Below, one piece after another: positions 8,822-17,647 of a DNA stretch of 64,000 nucleotides (positions are counted from its first letter, which is position 1; the number at the start of each line of letters is the position of its first letter). The translations under genes and the position numbers were made by a program. Origin of the DNA: DASYLJ01 sp964432595 (lineage in GTDB: Bacteria; Desulfobacterota; Binatia; DP-6); the NCBI GenBank assembly GCA_964432595.1, contig CAYSOF010000002.1, positions 62,001 to 126,000 on the forward strand, read 5' to 3'. The notes beneath the pieces were generated by a model, which searched no databases, was not told the DNA's origin, and saw only the letters and a program-made list of their open reading frames with translations.

Positions 8822-9571
8822 ATGAGACGGTTCGAAGATCGAGTGGTACTGATCACCGGCGCGGCGTCCGGCATCGGCCGCGCCACGGCGGAGCGGCTGG
8901 CGGCGGAGGGCGCGCTCCTCTTCTGCGTGGACGTCCAGCGCGAGCCCGTCGAGGAGCTCGTCGCGACCTTGCGCGGGACCGGCACGACCGCGGAGGCGCA
9001 CGTGTGCGACGTCAGCGACGACGCCCAGGTGGATGCGACGGTGGCGGCGTGCGTCGAGCGGTTCGGCAAGCTCGACGTGCTGTGCAACGTCGCCGGCATC
9101 CTGCGCTTCGACCACGCCCACGAGATCCGCACCGCGGACTGGAACAAGGTGATGGCGGTCAACGTCAACGGCACGTTCTTCATGTGCCGCGCCGCGCTCC
9201 CGCACCTGCTGGCGTCGAAGGGCAACATCGTGAACGTCTCGTCGACCGCGGCGCTGTCCGGTCAACCGTGGGCCGCCGCGTACTCGGCGTCGAAGGGCGC
9301 GGTGCTGGCGCTGACGCGCACGCTGGCGATCGACTACGTGAAGCAGGGCGTGCGCGTGAACGCCGTCTGCCCCGGCGACATCACGACGCCCATCCACAAC
9401 GTGTTCGCGCTGCCCGACGGCGCCAACCCGAAGCTGCTCCGACGGGTGATGGCGCCGATGGGCCGCGGCCGTCCCGAGGACGTCGCCGGCGTCATCGCGA
9501 TGCTCGCGTCCGACGACGGCGCGTTCATCACGGGCGAGGACGTGCGCATCGACGGCGGCACGCTCTCGTAG
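8822..9571 (+). CDS. Short-chain dehydrogenase/reductase (classical SDR)
   Basis: A 249-residue classical SDR. The cofactor motif TGAASGIG is at 12-19, the NVAG-type motif at 89-92, the catalytic Ser at about 141 and the YSASK catalytic Tyr/Lys at 154/158. DVQ after the second strand suggests preference for NAD(H). I choose ATG 8822; an in-frame start at 8744 would add a non-conserved stretch that overlaps the divergent gene's start. It ends six bases before the GTG of the large ATPase. Substrate is an unknown alcohol or hydroxyacyl compound. Confidence 0.88.
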   Translation: MRRFEDRVVLITGAASGIGRATAERLAAEGALLFCVDVQREPVEELVATLRGTGTTAEAHVCDVSDDAQVDATVAACVERFGKLDVLCNVAGILRFDHAHEIRTADWNKVMAVNVNGTFFMCRAALPHLLASKGNIVNVSSTAALSGQPWAAAYSASKGAVLALTRTLAIDYVKQGVRVNAVCPGDITTPIHNVFALPDGANPKLLRRVMAPMGRGRPEDVAGVIAMLASDDGAFITGEDVRIDGGTLS

Positions 9572-9576
9572 GCACG

Positions 9577-12500
9577 GTGGGCGGAACCCCGGGCTTCGTC
9601 GGCCGCCACGCCGAGCTGGGTCTGCTCGCGGGGTGCCTCCGCGAGGCGATGGGCGGCCACGGGCGCCTCGTGACGGTCGTCGGCGAGCCGGGCATCGGCA
9701 AGACGCGGACCATCGAGGAGCTGGTGGCGCGCTCGTCGCTGTCCGACGCGCAGGTGCTGTGGGGCCGCTGTCCCGAGCACGAGGGCGCCCCCGCGTACTG
9801 GCCGTGGTCGCAGATCGCGCGGGCATGGCTCGAGCGCCACGACGTCGACACGATCCACGCCGTCCTCGGCGCCGACGCCGCCCGCATCGCACAGATCGCG
9901 CCCGCGGTGCGTGAGCACTTCCCGGACGTCGAGCTCCCGGTCGACGCGGATCCGAATCAGGCGCGCTTCCAGCTGTTCGATGCGGTGACGCGCTTCCTCG
10001 TCCACGCCGCCCGGCGCGAGCCGCTGGCCGTCGTGCTCGACGACCTGCACTGGGCCGATCCGGCGTCGCTGCAGCTCCTCGGGTTCGTCGCGCGCGAGCT
10101 GCGCGGCGTGCCGCTGCTGCTGCTCGGTACCTACCGCGAGCTCGAGATGGCGCGCGTTCCCGGACGGCTGGAGGCGCTGGCGCGCGTGAGCCAGCGGCTT
10201 CCGCTGCGCGGCCTCGACGCGTCCCAGGTGCGCGACTTCATCCAGGCGACGGCGGGCGCCGAGCCGCCGTCGGCGCTCGTCAGCGCCATCCATCGGACGG
10301 CCGAGGGCAACCCGTTCTTCACCGCGGAGCTGGTGCGCGTGCTCCGGGCCGAGGGCGGCTTCGTCGCGGGCGGCCGGCCGATCGCGCTCCCCGAGGAGGT
10401 CCGCGCCACCGTGCGCCGGCGGCTCGAGCCACTCGCGATCGACGATCGGCGCCTGCTGTCGATCGCCGCCGTCGTCGGCCGCGAGTTCGACCTGGTGCTG
10501 CTGGAGCAGGTGTGCGAGCTCGGCCGCGACAAGATCCTCGAGCGGCTCACGCTCGCGTCGGAGGCCCGTCTCGTCGAGGAAGTGGCCGACGTCCTGGGTC
10601 GCTTCCGGTTCGCGCACGCGCTCGTCCGCGAGACGCTCTACGAAGATCTCACGCCGACGACGCGCGCGCAGCTGCATCGTCAGGTGGGGCAGGCGCTCGA
10701 GCGGCTGCATGCCGACGCCGTCGATCCACCACTGACGGAGCTGGCCCACCACTTCTACCACGCGGCCCCGCTCGGCGGCGCGTCCACGGCGATCCGCTGG
10801 GCGATCGCGGCGAGCGAGCGCGCCGAGCGCCTCGTCGGCTGGGAGGAAGCCATCGCGCAGCTCGAACGCGCGCTCGAGCTGCTGTCGTTCGAGCCGGCGG
10901 ACGAGTCGCGCCACATCGAGCTGCTGATCGCGCTCGGCCGCTGCGCCATGCAGGCCTCGGACACCATCAAGGGGCGGGCGGCATTCGCCGACGCGGTCCG
11001 GCGATCGCGTGCCACCGGCAACGTCGGTGGGCTGATCCGCGGCGCGCTCGGCATGCAGCAGTCGGCCGGCTTCGCCGGGATGGCCGACCCCGTGCTGGTG
11101 GACGTGCTCGAGAGCGCGCTCGTCGTCTGCGCCGACGCGGACAACCCCTTTCGTCCGTACCTGCTGATGGCGTTGACGGCGGCGTTGTACTTCTCCGCCG
11201 ATCGGCACCGGTGTACGGCGTTGAGCGACGAGGCGTTGGCACTGGCCCGCCGGGGCGGCGACACCAGCGCGCTCGCGGCTGCGCTGCTCATCCGGCACAT
11301 GACGCTGCTCGGTCTGGGCGACCCGCGCGAACGGATGGCCCTCGCCGACGAGGCGCTGGCGCTGCCCACCGACCCGCTGCTGCTCCAGACGATCGTGCGC
11401 GGCCACGTCTCGCGCGTGCTCGACCTGCTCGAGCTGGCCGACGTGTCCGCCGCCGAGCGCCACACGGAGCAGTTCGCGATGCTCGCGGAGGCGTGGCATC
11501 TGCCCGCCGCCCGGTGGCATGCCGGCGTCCTGCGCGCGACCCTGGCGCACATGGCCGGCCGCCTCGACGACGCGCTCCGCCTGGCGGTCGAGGCGCTCGG
11601 GATGCGCCGCGACGCGCAGGACGTGACGATCGCGCAGATGTTCGTGGTGCAGTGCGCGATGCACGCGCGCGAGACCGGTCGCGACGGCGCGCACATCGAG
11701 GCGCAGATCGCGGCGTTCGCCCAGGACTTCCCCGCGGTCCCCGCCTGGCGATGCTTCCTGAACCTGCTGCGCGTCGAGACGGGCCGCGAGGCCGAGGCGC
11801 GTGCCGACGTCGACGCCCTGGCGGCGGTGGGATTCGCGTCGATTCCCGAGGACCTGAACTTCCTGCCGACGCTGGTGACGCTGGCCGAGACGGTCGCCTG
11901 CCTCGGCGACGCGGATCGGGCGGCCGTCCTCTACCCGAAGCTGTTGCCGTTCGCCGATCGCTGCGTGGTCGTGTCGCTCTGGGCGTCGGCGTGCCTCGGC
12001 TCCGTCCAGCGGTACCTCGGGCTGCTCGCCGCGACGATGGGTCGCACCGACGAGGCCGTCGCGCATCTCGAAACGGCGCTCGCGGTGCACGAGCGGATGG
12101 GCGCCCGGCCGCTCACGGCGCACACGCAGGCCGATCTCGCGCGCGTGCTGGACACGGTCGATCCGGCACGCGCGGCCGTGCTGCGCGCCGCGGCGCGTGC
12201 GACGGCGGACCGGTGCGGCATGACCCGTCTGCGCGAGCGGCTCGGTGGCGGCGCCGGTGGGCCGTCCGACGTCGCGGCGATCGAGGCGAGCCTCAAGCGG
12301 GAGGGCGACTACTGGACGCTGCGCTTCGGCGGCCGCGACGTTCGCCTGAAGGACACGAAGGGCCTGCACTACCTGGCCACGCTGCTGCGTCACGCCGGCC
12401 GCGAGCTGCACGTGATGGAGATCGCCGGCGGCACCGAGGCGGCGCCCGACGCCACGCCCGTCGACGATCGCGGCGACGCCGGCGAGCTCCTCGATCCCGC

Positions 12501-12840
12501 GGCGCGTGCCGCCTATATGCGGCGCATCGACGCGCTCGGTGACGAGCTCGAGGATGCGCGGCGCTTCGACGACGCCGAGCGCGCGACCCGCGCGGAGCGC
12601 GAGATCGAGTTCCTCGAGCGCGAGCTGTCCCGCGGGGTCGGTCTCGGCGGACGCGTGCGTCGCGCGGCCTCGGCCAGCGAGCGCGCGCGGCTCAACATCA
12701 CCCGCGCGATCGGCCGCGTCGTCGAAAAGATCGCGGCGAGCGACGCCACGCTCGGCCAGCACCTCGAGGCGACCGTGCACACCGGGACGTTCTGCGTCTA
12801 CGCGCCCGATTCGCGCGTCCCGGTGCGCTGGGACGTCTGA
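9577..12840 (+). CDS. Large STAND-type ATPase with TPR-like repeats, no HTH
   Basis: A 1087-residue protein starting at GTG 9577. It opens with FVGRHAEL, then Walker A GEPGIGKT (about 36-43) and Walker B LAVVLDDLHWAD (about 150-161), the AAA_16/MalT-type ATPase seen in signal-transducing STAND proteins. Residues about 440-880 are helical TPR-like repeats. The C-terminus does not carry a LuxR helix-turn-helix; instead, from about residue 911, it has a compact module (YWTLRFGGRDVRLKDTKGLH...) followed by a charged helix and a final conserved block (ARLNITRAIGRVVEKI). It follows the SDR by six bases. Probably a sensor/scaffold switch; ligand and output are unknown. Confidence 0.85.
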   Translation: MGGTPGFVGRHAELGLLAGCLREAMGGHGRLVTVVGEPGIGKTRTIEELVARSSLSDAQVLWGRCPEHEGAPAYWPWSQIARAWLERHDVDTIHAVLGADAARIAQIAPAVREHFPDVELPVDADPNQARFQLFDAVTRFLVHAARREPLAVVLDDLHWADPASLQLLGFVARELRGVPLLLLGTYRELEMARVPGRLEALARVSQRLPLRGLDASQVRDFIQATAGAEPPSALVSAIHRTAEGNPFFTAELVRVLRAEGGFVAGGRPIALPEEVRATVRRRLEPLAIDDRRLLSIAAVVGREFDLVLLEQVCELGRDKILERLTLASEARLVEEVADVLGRFRFAHALVRETLYEDLTPTTRAQLHRQVGQALERLHADAVDPPLTELAHHFYHAAPLGGASTAIRWAIAASERAERLVGWEEAIAQLERALELLSFEPADESRHIELLIALGRCAMQASDTIKGRAAFADAVRRSRATGNVGGLIRGALGMQQSAGFAGMADPVLVDVLESALVVCADADNPFRPYLLMALTAALYFSADRHRCTALSDEALALARRGGDTSALAAALLIRHMTLLGLGDPRERMALADEALALPTDPLLLQTIVRGHVSRVLDLLELADVSAAERHTEQFAMLAEAWHLPAARWHAGVLRATLAHMAGRLDDALRLAVEALGMRRDAQDVTIAQMFVVQCAMHARETGRDGAHIEAQIAAFAQDFPAVPAWRCFLNLLRVETGREAEARADVDALAAVGFASIPEDLNFLPTLVTLAETVACLGDADRAAVLYPKLLPFADRCVVVSLWASACLGSVQRYLGLLAATMGRTDEAVAHLETALAVHERMGARPLTAHTQADLARVLDTVDPARAAVLRAAARATADRCGMTRLRERLGGGAGGPSDVAAIEASLKREGDYWTLRFGGRDVRLKDTKGLHYLATLLRHAGRELHVMEIAGGTEAAPDATPVDDRGDAGELLDPAARAAYMRRIDALGDELEDARRFDDAERATRAEREIEFLERELSRGVGLGGRVRRAASASERARLNITRAIGRVVEKIAASDATLGQHLEATVHTGTFCVYAPDSRVPVRWDV

Positions 12841-12844
12841 ACGG

Positions 12845-13933
12845 CTACCAGCCCGCCAGATCGGCCGCGCGGAGACGATGCGACGCCGCCGAGCCGAGGT
12901 AAGACCGGTCGAAGATCGCGCGCCGGAACCAGAGGTGGAGGTCGTACTCCCAGGTGAAGCCGATGCCGCCGTGGAGCTCCGTGCACACGCGGGTCGCGCG
13001 GTCGTAGAGATCGGTGCAGTGCGCCTTCGCCAGCGCCGCGTGCCGCTCCGACTTGTCCCTGATCTGATCCCAGGCGTGCGCGGCGTACCACCAGAGCGAC
13101 AGGCCCGGCTCGACCTCGGTCACGAGGTCGGCGAGCTGGTGCTTCACCGCCTGGAAGGCGCCGATCGGCTGGCCGAACTGCTCGCGCGTCAACGCGTACT
13201 TCGTCGTCATGTCGATGCAGCGGCTGGAGCCGCCGTGCGCGTCGGCGGCCAGCAGGACCAGGCCCGCGTCGCGCGCGCGGTCGATCGCCGTGCGTCCCGA
13301 CGCGATCTTCACGGCCGGCGTCTTCGACAACGATACCGCCGCCACGCGACGGGTCATGTCGGTGCCCTGCAGCAGGCTCGTCGTCAGTCCGGCGGCGCCG
13401 CGCTCGACGAGCCACAGGCCGGGGCCCGCGTCGTCGTGCGCCGCGACCAGGATCACGTCGGCGACGTGGGCGTAGGGCACGAGCGGCTTCTCGCCGGTCA
13501 GCTGCGCGCCGTCGGCGCGCGTCGTCAGCTCGGCGGCGTCCCAGATCTCGTTCGCCTCGCCGATCGCGAGCGTGGCGACGACCTCGCCCGACGCGATGCC
13601 CGGCAGCCAGCGCTTGTGCGCCTCCGCGTCGTCCGACGCGAGCAGCGCCGCGGTGGCCATGGCCGACGCGAGGAACGGTCCGGGCGCGCACGCCCACCCG
13701 AGCTCCTCCGCGGCGAGGGCCACGTCGAGCAGCTCGAGGCCCGAGCCGCCGAACGCCGGCGGTACCTGCAGGCCGGTGACGCCCAGCTCCGCGAGGCCGC
13801 GCCACAACGCGACGTCGTGACCGGTCTCGCTCTCCATGATGCTGCGCACGCGCGTCGTCGGGCACTCGGCGTCGAGCCAGCGGCGGATGGTGTCCTTCAG
13901 CAGGACCTGGTCCTGCGAGAGTCCGAAATCCAT
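12845..13933 (-). CDS. Acyl-CoA dehydrogenase family protein, probable partner subunit
   Basis: A 362-residue acyl-CoA dehydrogenase-fold protein, slightly shorter than the usual 380-400. It begins MDFGLSQDQVLLKDTIRRWL and carries the C-terminal motif HGGIGFTWE, whose Glu is a candidate catalytic base in this subfamily. It lies seven bases downstream of a second acyl-CoA dehydrogenase gene on the same strand. Adjacent pairs like this form alpha2beta2 heterotetramers in actinobacterial steroid side-chain and branched acyl-CoA degradation (FadE pairs), where each subunit supplies part of the FAD site. The heteromer is inferred from arrangement and length, and the substrate is unknown. Confidence 0.88.
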   Translation of the reverse strand: MDFGLSQDQVLLKDTIRRWLDAECPTTRVRSIMESETGHDVALWRGLAELGVTGLQVPPAFGGSGLELLDVALAAEELGWACAPGPFLASAMATAALLASDDAEAHKRWLPGIASGEVVATLAIGEANEIWDAAELTTRADGAQLTGEKPLVPYAHVADVILVAAHDDAGPGLWLVERGAAGLTTSLLQGTDMTRRVAAVSLSKTPAVKIASGRTAIDRARDAGLVLLAADAHGGSSRCIDMTTKYALTREQFGQPIGAFQAVKHQLADLVTEVEPGLSLWWYAAHAWDQIRDKSERHAALAKAHCTDLYDRATRVCTELHGGIGFTWEYDLHLWFRRAIFDRSYLGSAASHRLRAADLAGW

Positions 13934-13940
13934 GTGACGG

Positions 13941-15161
13941 CTACTTTCGCGCGTCGCGCGGCATGCCGAGGCCGCGTTCCGCGATGATGTTGCGCTGGAT
14001 GTTGGCGGCGCCGCCGGCGATGAGGATGCCGAGCGACCACATGTAGGCCGTGCCGAACATGCCCATCGCGGGCGCGTTCGGCTCGCCGGGGGCGAGCAGG
14101 CCGCCCGCGCCCATGACGTCCATCGCGAGCTTCGAGATGTCGTACGCGAGCTGCGTGCTGTAGAGCTTCGGCACCATGCCGGCGATGCCGACGTCCTCGT
14201 TGCGCGCGCTGGCGGTGAGCAGCCGGTAGCCGTGCAGCTCGGCGGCGACGAGGCGCGCCTCGAGCTCGAGCAGGCGATGACGGATGACCGGGTCCTGGAT
14301 CGCCGGCTTGCCGTGGTGGTCGATCGCCTGCGCCATCATGACGAGGCCGTCGAACGTGCGGCGCTGGAGGCCGGCGTTGCCGATCAGCGCGCGCTCGTGC
14401 TTCAGCGTCGAGCGGCTGACGATCCAGCCCTTGCCGCGCTCACCGACGATGTTCTTCGCCGGCACGCGCACGTTCTCGAAGAACACCTCGCTGAAGTCCG
14501 CGTCGCCGGTCATCTGGCGGAGCGGACGAACGTCGATGCCCGGCGTGTTCATCTCGATCAGCATGTAGCTGATGCCGTCGTGCTTCGGCGCGTCGGGCTC
14601 GGTGCGGATGAGCGCGAACATCCACTGCGCGTCGTTGGCGTTCGACGTCCAGATCTTCTGGCCGTTGACGACCCAGTGATCGCCCTCGAGGACGCCCTTC
14701 GTGCGTAGCGACGCGAGGTCGCTGCCGGCGTTCGGCTCGCTGTAGCCCTGGCACCACTTGATGTGGCCGAGCAGCGTCGCCTTGATGAACTTCTCCTGCT
14801 GCTCGGGCGTGCCGTGCTCGATGAGCGTCGGCACCAGCATGCTCGGCCCCTGGCTCATGATCTCGCCCGGCGCCTTCGCCTTCTTCCACTCTTCCGCGAT
14901 GATCGTCGCCTTCAGCGGGTCCGACGGCTGCTCCGAGCCGCCGTGCTTCTTCGGCACGTGGCGGTAGAGATAGCCGCGCGCGATCGCGTCCAGCCGGAAC
15001 TGCGTCGCGCGCTCGTCGGTGCGGATGAGCGCGCCGGTCATCGCGGCCACGCTGTCGGTGTCGGGGCTGGCGGCGACGTCTTCGGCGGTCCAGTTCTTCG
15101 CCAGGAAGTCACGCACCTCGGCGCGGTACTTCTCGTATTCGGCGCTGTAGCTGAGATTCAC
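13941..15161 (-). CDS. Acyl-CoA dehydrogenase
   Basis: A 406-residue FAD-dependent acyl-CoA dehydrogenase. Recognisable blocks are CQGYSEPNAGSDLA (flavin/substrate loop), KIWTSNANDAQ, and the C-terminal GGAANIQRNIIAERGLGMP typical of FadE-type enzymes of branched or cyclic acyl-CoA oxidation. I place the start at GTG 15161 because AAGGAG lies about eight bases upstream and the frame further upstream is antisense to a transporter gene. It is the first gene of a two-gene unit with the 362-residue homologue. A small palindrome sits just upstream of the start. It oxidises an acyl-CoA to the 2-enoyl-CoA. Confidence 0.9.
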   Translation of the reverse strand: MNLSYSAEYEKYRAEVRDFLAKNWTAEDVAASPDTDSVAAMTGALIRTDERATQFRLDAIARGYLYRHVPKKHGGSEQPSDPLKATIIAEEWKKAKAPGEIMSQGPSMLVPTLIEHGTPEQQEKFIKATLLGHIKWCQGYSEPNAGSDLASLRTKGVLEGDHWVVNGQKIWTSNANDAQWMFALIRTEPDAPKHDGISYMLIEMNTPGIDVRPLRQMTGDADFSEVFFENVRVPAKNIVGERGKGWIVSRSTLKHERALIGNAGLQRRTFDGLVMMAQAIDHHGKPAIQDPVIRHRLLELEARLVAAELHGYRLLTASARNEDVGIAGMVPKLYSTQLAYDISKLAMDVMGAGGLLAPGEPNAPAMGMFGTAYMWSLGILIAGGAANIQRNIIAERGLGMPRDARK

Positions 15162-15187
15162 GGGGAGCTCCTTCGAGGGGGGACGAT

Positions 15188-15201
15188 CGAGCGTTTGCTC
15201 G
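15188..15201. promoter_or_regulatory. Small palindrome upstream of the acyl-CoA dehydrogenase pair
   Basis: CGAGC-GTTT-GCTCG forms a 5-bp inverted repeat with a four-base spacer, 27 bases upstream of the GTG start in the divergent intergenic region. It is in the right place for a repressor site controlling the acyl-CoA dehydrogenase operon, but it is short and could occur by chance in GC-rich DNA. Confidence 0.25.
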
Positions 15202-15353
15202 TTTACCGCAGGCCGCCGACCGATCACAAGGTGCGCCGCGGTCGTTTCCTTGACCGGGTACGGCGTCTTGCATAAGGCGGCGGGCGAGCCGCTTTCGCCG
15301 TCCTGTTCGAACCGCGTGCGGGCCGGGGGGCCGCGCCGAGGAGCCCGTCCCGT

Positions 15354-17171
15354 ATGACCGAATCCACAGCACCCTCCGGTACCGTCGACATCGACGGGCG
15401 ACGCTTCGTGCTCGCCTGCGCGGCGACGGCCGTCCTGCTCCTCCTGGTCGGCTGGCTGCATCCGTTGCCGCTCTGGCTGCTCGGCGTCGAAGTGTTCGCG
15501 ACGATTCTCGGCCTCTTCGTCTTCGGGTCGACGAAGTACCAGCTCCACAAGGACCCGCTCACCTACGGCATGCTGCTGGTGGTGATGGCGACCTTCTGGG
15601 GCGTCTGGTGGCAGGGATCGGCGATGCGCGCGACGGTCGCCGCCGAGGGCTGGGGGCCGTTCTGGAGCGCGCTCGCGCACCATCTCTTCACGCTCGAAGG
15701 CCTGGACCACATCGTGCACGCCGACACGATGCTCTTCATCCTCGGGCTGACGTTCTTCGTGGCGGTCATCTCGCAGACCCGCCTCCTCGAGACCGTGAGC
15801 TTCGCGTTGCTCGACCGCTTCAAGGGCGGCGTGGTCCCCGTGGTCGCGTCGATCACGGCGCTCGTGTCGGTCTCCTCGGGGATCCTCGACGGCGTGTCGA
15901 TGATCGGCCTCACCATCCGGACGCTCGTGATCATCCTGTTCCTCGCGCGCGCGCCGCTGCGCGACGTGATCTATGCCGTGCTCGTGTCGACGGTCGTGAC
16001 GACGGTGTGCGGCATGTGGCTCGCATACGGCGAGCCGCCGAACCTGATCATGAAGGCGAACCTCGAGCCGCACCTCGACGACCTCTTCTTCCTGCGCTAC
16101 TGCGCGCCGCTCGCCGTCGCGAGCTACGTGGTCGTCGCGCTGAGCCTGCGGCGCACGTTCGCGGGCCGTCGCGTCGACATGCGCGGGCTCGACGTCCTCG
16201 ACCAGCACGCGGCCGACGTTCGGTTCCTGCAGGCGTCGCGCCACGGCATGGTGCTGACGCCGGTCGAGCATGCGGAGAAGTACGCCGACCTGCTCGGTGG
16301 GACGCTCGACCCGGTGCTCGCGCGGCTCCGCCAGGGTGAGCCGCTCGGCGCCGCGCTCGTCACGGAGGACGTTCCGCGCGAGGCGCGGCGACGCATGCTC
16401 GGGGATTTCCTCGCCGAAGAGCTCGCGGAGCCGCTCGACCAGCACTACCTGCTGGCAGCCGCGGGCGACGTTGCCGGCGCCGATCGCGCCGACAATCCGG
16501 TGGAGGCGGCGCTCGCCGCCACGCGGCAGCAGCGGCTGCGCGCGCAGTACGTCGGCGGGCTCGCGTTCGTCCCGTTCCTGGCGCTGCTCGTCTGGCACGC
16601 GATCGACCATCACGTCCCGTTGTTCTGGGCCTCGTTCGCCGGGTTCGCGGTCGCGATCCTCGGGATCATGGCGCTGCCGCGCGTGCGCGGGCTCGCGCTG
16701 CACGAGGCGCGCCACGAGTACGCCGAGTACTACTTCCTCTTTCCGCTGTTCCTGAGCATCACGCTGCTGCAGGTCGCCGGATTCTTCGACGCGTTGCGGA
16801 CCCTGCTCGACGCGGGCATCGCGTCGATCGGCGAGGCCCACGTCGCCTTCATCCAGTTCACCGGCGCGACGGTCCTGTCGGCCATGCTCGACAACAACGT
16901 CGTCGCCGACTTCGCCGCCCGCGCCCTCCACCACCTGCCGTTGTCGCTGATCCACTACTTCGCGATGGCGCAGATCGCCGGTTACGCGCTCGGCGGCTGC
17001 TGGACGCACATCGGCTGTGCGCAGTCCGTCGTCGCATACGCGTTCGTGCAGCGCGAGGTCGACGCGCACTTCACGCCGTTCCAGTGGATGCGGCTGATGA
17101 CGCCGCTCCTCGCGACGCTCTTCGTCGTGCTGACGCTGTTCGTGTACGCCGAGAGCCTGTTTCTCGAGTAG
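15354..17171 (+). CDS. Ion-transporter (IT) superfamily permease with a large central loop
   Basis: A 605-residue polytopic membrane protein. About six hydrophobic helices precede residue 265 and a similar set follows residue 400. The motif YGEPPNLIMK (about 224-233) resembles the GEPxNLI loop of NhaB/ArsB/CitMHS-type carriers, and the second half has TGATVLSAMLDNNVVAD, an inverted-repeat counterpart. These carriers exchange Na+/H+ or export oxyanions or carboxylates. Between the halves is an unusually long hydrophilic insertion (about 270-395), probably cytoplasmic. It is divergent from the acyl-CoA dehydrogenase pair and convergent with the SnoaL gene. The transported ion cannot be assigned. 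Confidence 0.8.
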   Translation: MTESTAPSGTVDIDGRRFVLACAATAVLLLLVGWLHPLPLWLLGVEVFATILGLFVFGSTKYQLHKDPLTYGMLLVVMATFWGVWWQGSAMRATVAAEGWGPFWSALAHHLFTLEGLDHIVHADTMLFILGLTFFVAVISQTRLLETVSFALLDRFKGGVVPVVASITALVSVSSGILDGVSMIGLTIRTLVIILFLARAPLRDVIYAVLVSTVVTTVCGMWLAYGEPPNLIMKANLEPHLDDLFFLRYCAPLAVASYVVVALSLRRTFAGRRVDMRGLDVLDQHAADVRFLQASRHGMVLTPVEHAEKYADLLGGTLDPVLARLRQGEPLGAALVTEDVPREARRRMLGDFLAEELAEPLDQHYLLAAAGDVAGADRADNPVEAALAATRQQRLRAQYVGGLAFVPFLALLVWHAIDHHVPLFWASFAGFAVAILGIMALPRVRGLALHEARHEYAEYYFLFPLFLSITLLQVAGFFDALRTLLDAGIASIGEAHVAFIQFTGATVLSAMLDNNVVADFAARALHHLPLSLIHYFAMAQIAGYALGGCWTHIGCAQSVVAYAFVQREVDAHFTPFQWMRLMTPLLATLFVVLTLFVYAESLFLE

Positions 17172-17176
17172 CCGGC

Positions 17177-17587
17177 TTAGCCGGCGCCGGGCATCTCGAT
17201 GACGCCCCGCCGCCGCTTGAGCAGCCAGCGGCCGTCGCGCTTCACCATCTCGTCCTCGTAGCGTCCCGTCGTCGCCATCAGTTGGCCGGGGCCGCTGCCG
17301 GTGTACGCGAGCACGTACGACGTCACCTCGACGCGGTCGCCGTCGCCGTCGATGATCACGTTGGTCGAGTAGTGCCGCATCATCAGGCCGGTGCTGCCGA
17401 TCATGCGTGCCATGGTGGCCACGCCGTCCTTGCCCTGATGCGTGCCCATCACCTTGCCGAAATCGACGGTGCAGTCGTCGGTGAAGAGCGTCGGCAGCTC
17501 GTCCCAGCGCTGGAAGTCGATGCAGCGGGCGTAGCGGGCGAGCAGATCCATGATGGCGAACCGGTCGTCGGCGGTGAGGGCTGACAT
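17177..17587 (-). CDS. SnoaL-like / NTF2-fold protein
   Basis: A 136-residue protein of the SnoaL_4/NTF2-like fold: an N-terminal helix pair (ADDRFAIMDLLARYARCIDFQRWDEL), then FTDDCTVDFG and the sheet block MMRHYSTNVIIDGDGDRVEVTSYVL ending in GRYEDEMVKRDGRWLLKRR. Relatives are small hydratases, isomerases or cyclases, but also non-enzymatic binding proteins. The start is ATG 17587; the frame stays open upstream only as antisense of the aldolase gene. It is divergent from the aldolase-SDR gene with 60 bases between starts, so a shared promoter region and a role in the same pathway are plausible. Confidence 0.85.
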   Translation of the reverse strand: MSALTADDRFAIMDLLARYARCIDFQRWDELPTLFTDDCTVDFGKVMGTHQGKDGVATMARMIGSTGLMMRHYSTNVIIDGDGDRVEVTSYVLAYTGSGPGQLMATTGRYEDEMVKRDGRWLLKRRRGVIEMPGAG

Positions 17588-17647
17588 GGGCGCGAGTCCT
17601 AGCGCAGCTTGAAAACGCGCTGCAAGCACGCCTACTGTCGATCCCCC

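Noticed and set aside
9334..12780. A very long open frame (over 1100 codons) antisense to the STAND ATPase
   Set aside because: It is Arg/His/Gln-rich with no domain motif and mirrors the GC-rich codon positions of the real gene on the other strand. The plus strand has Walker motifs and repeats.
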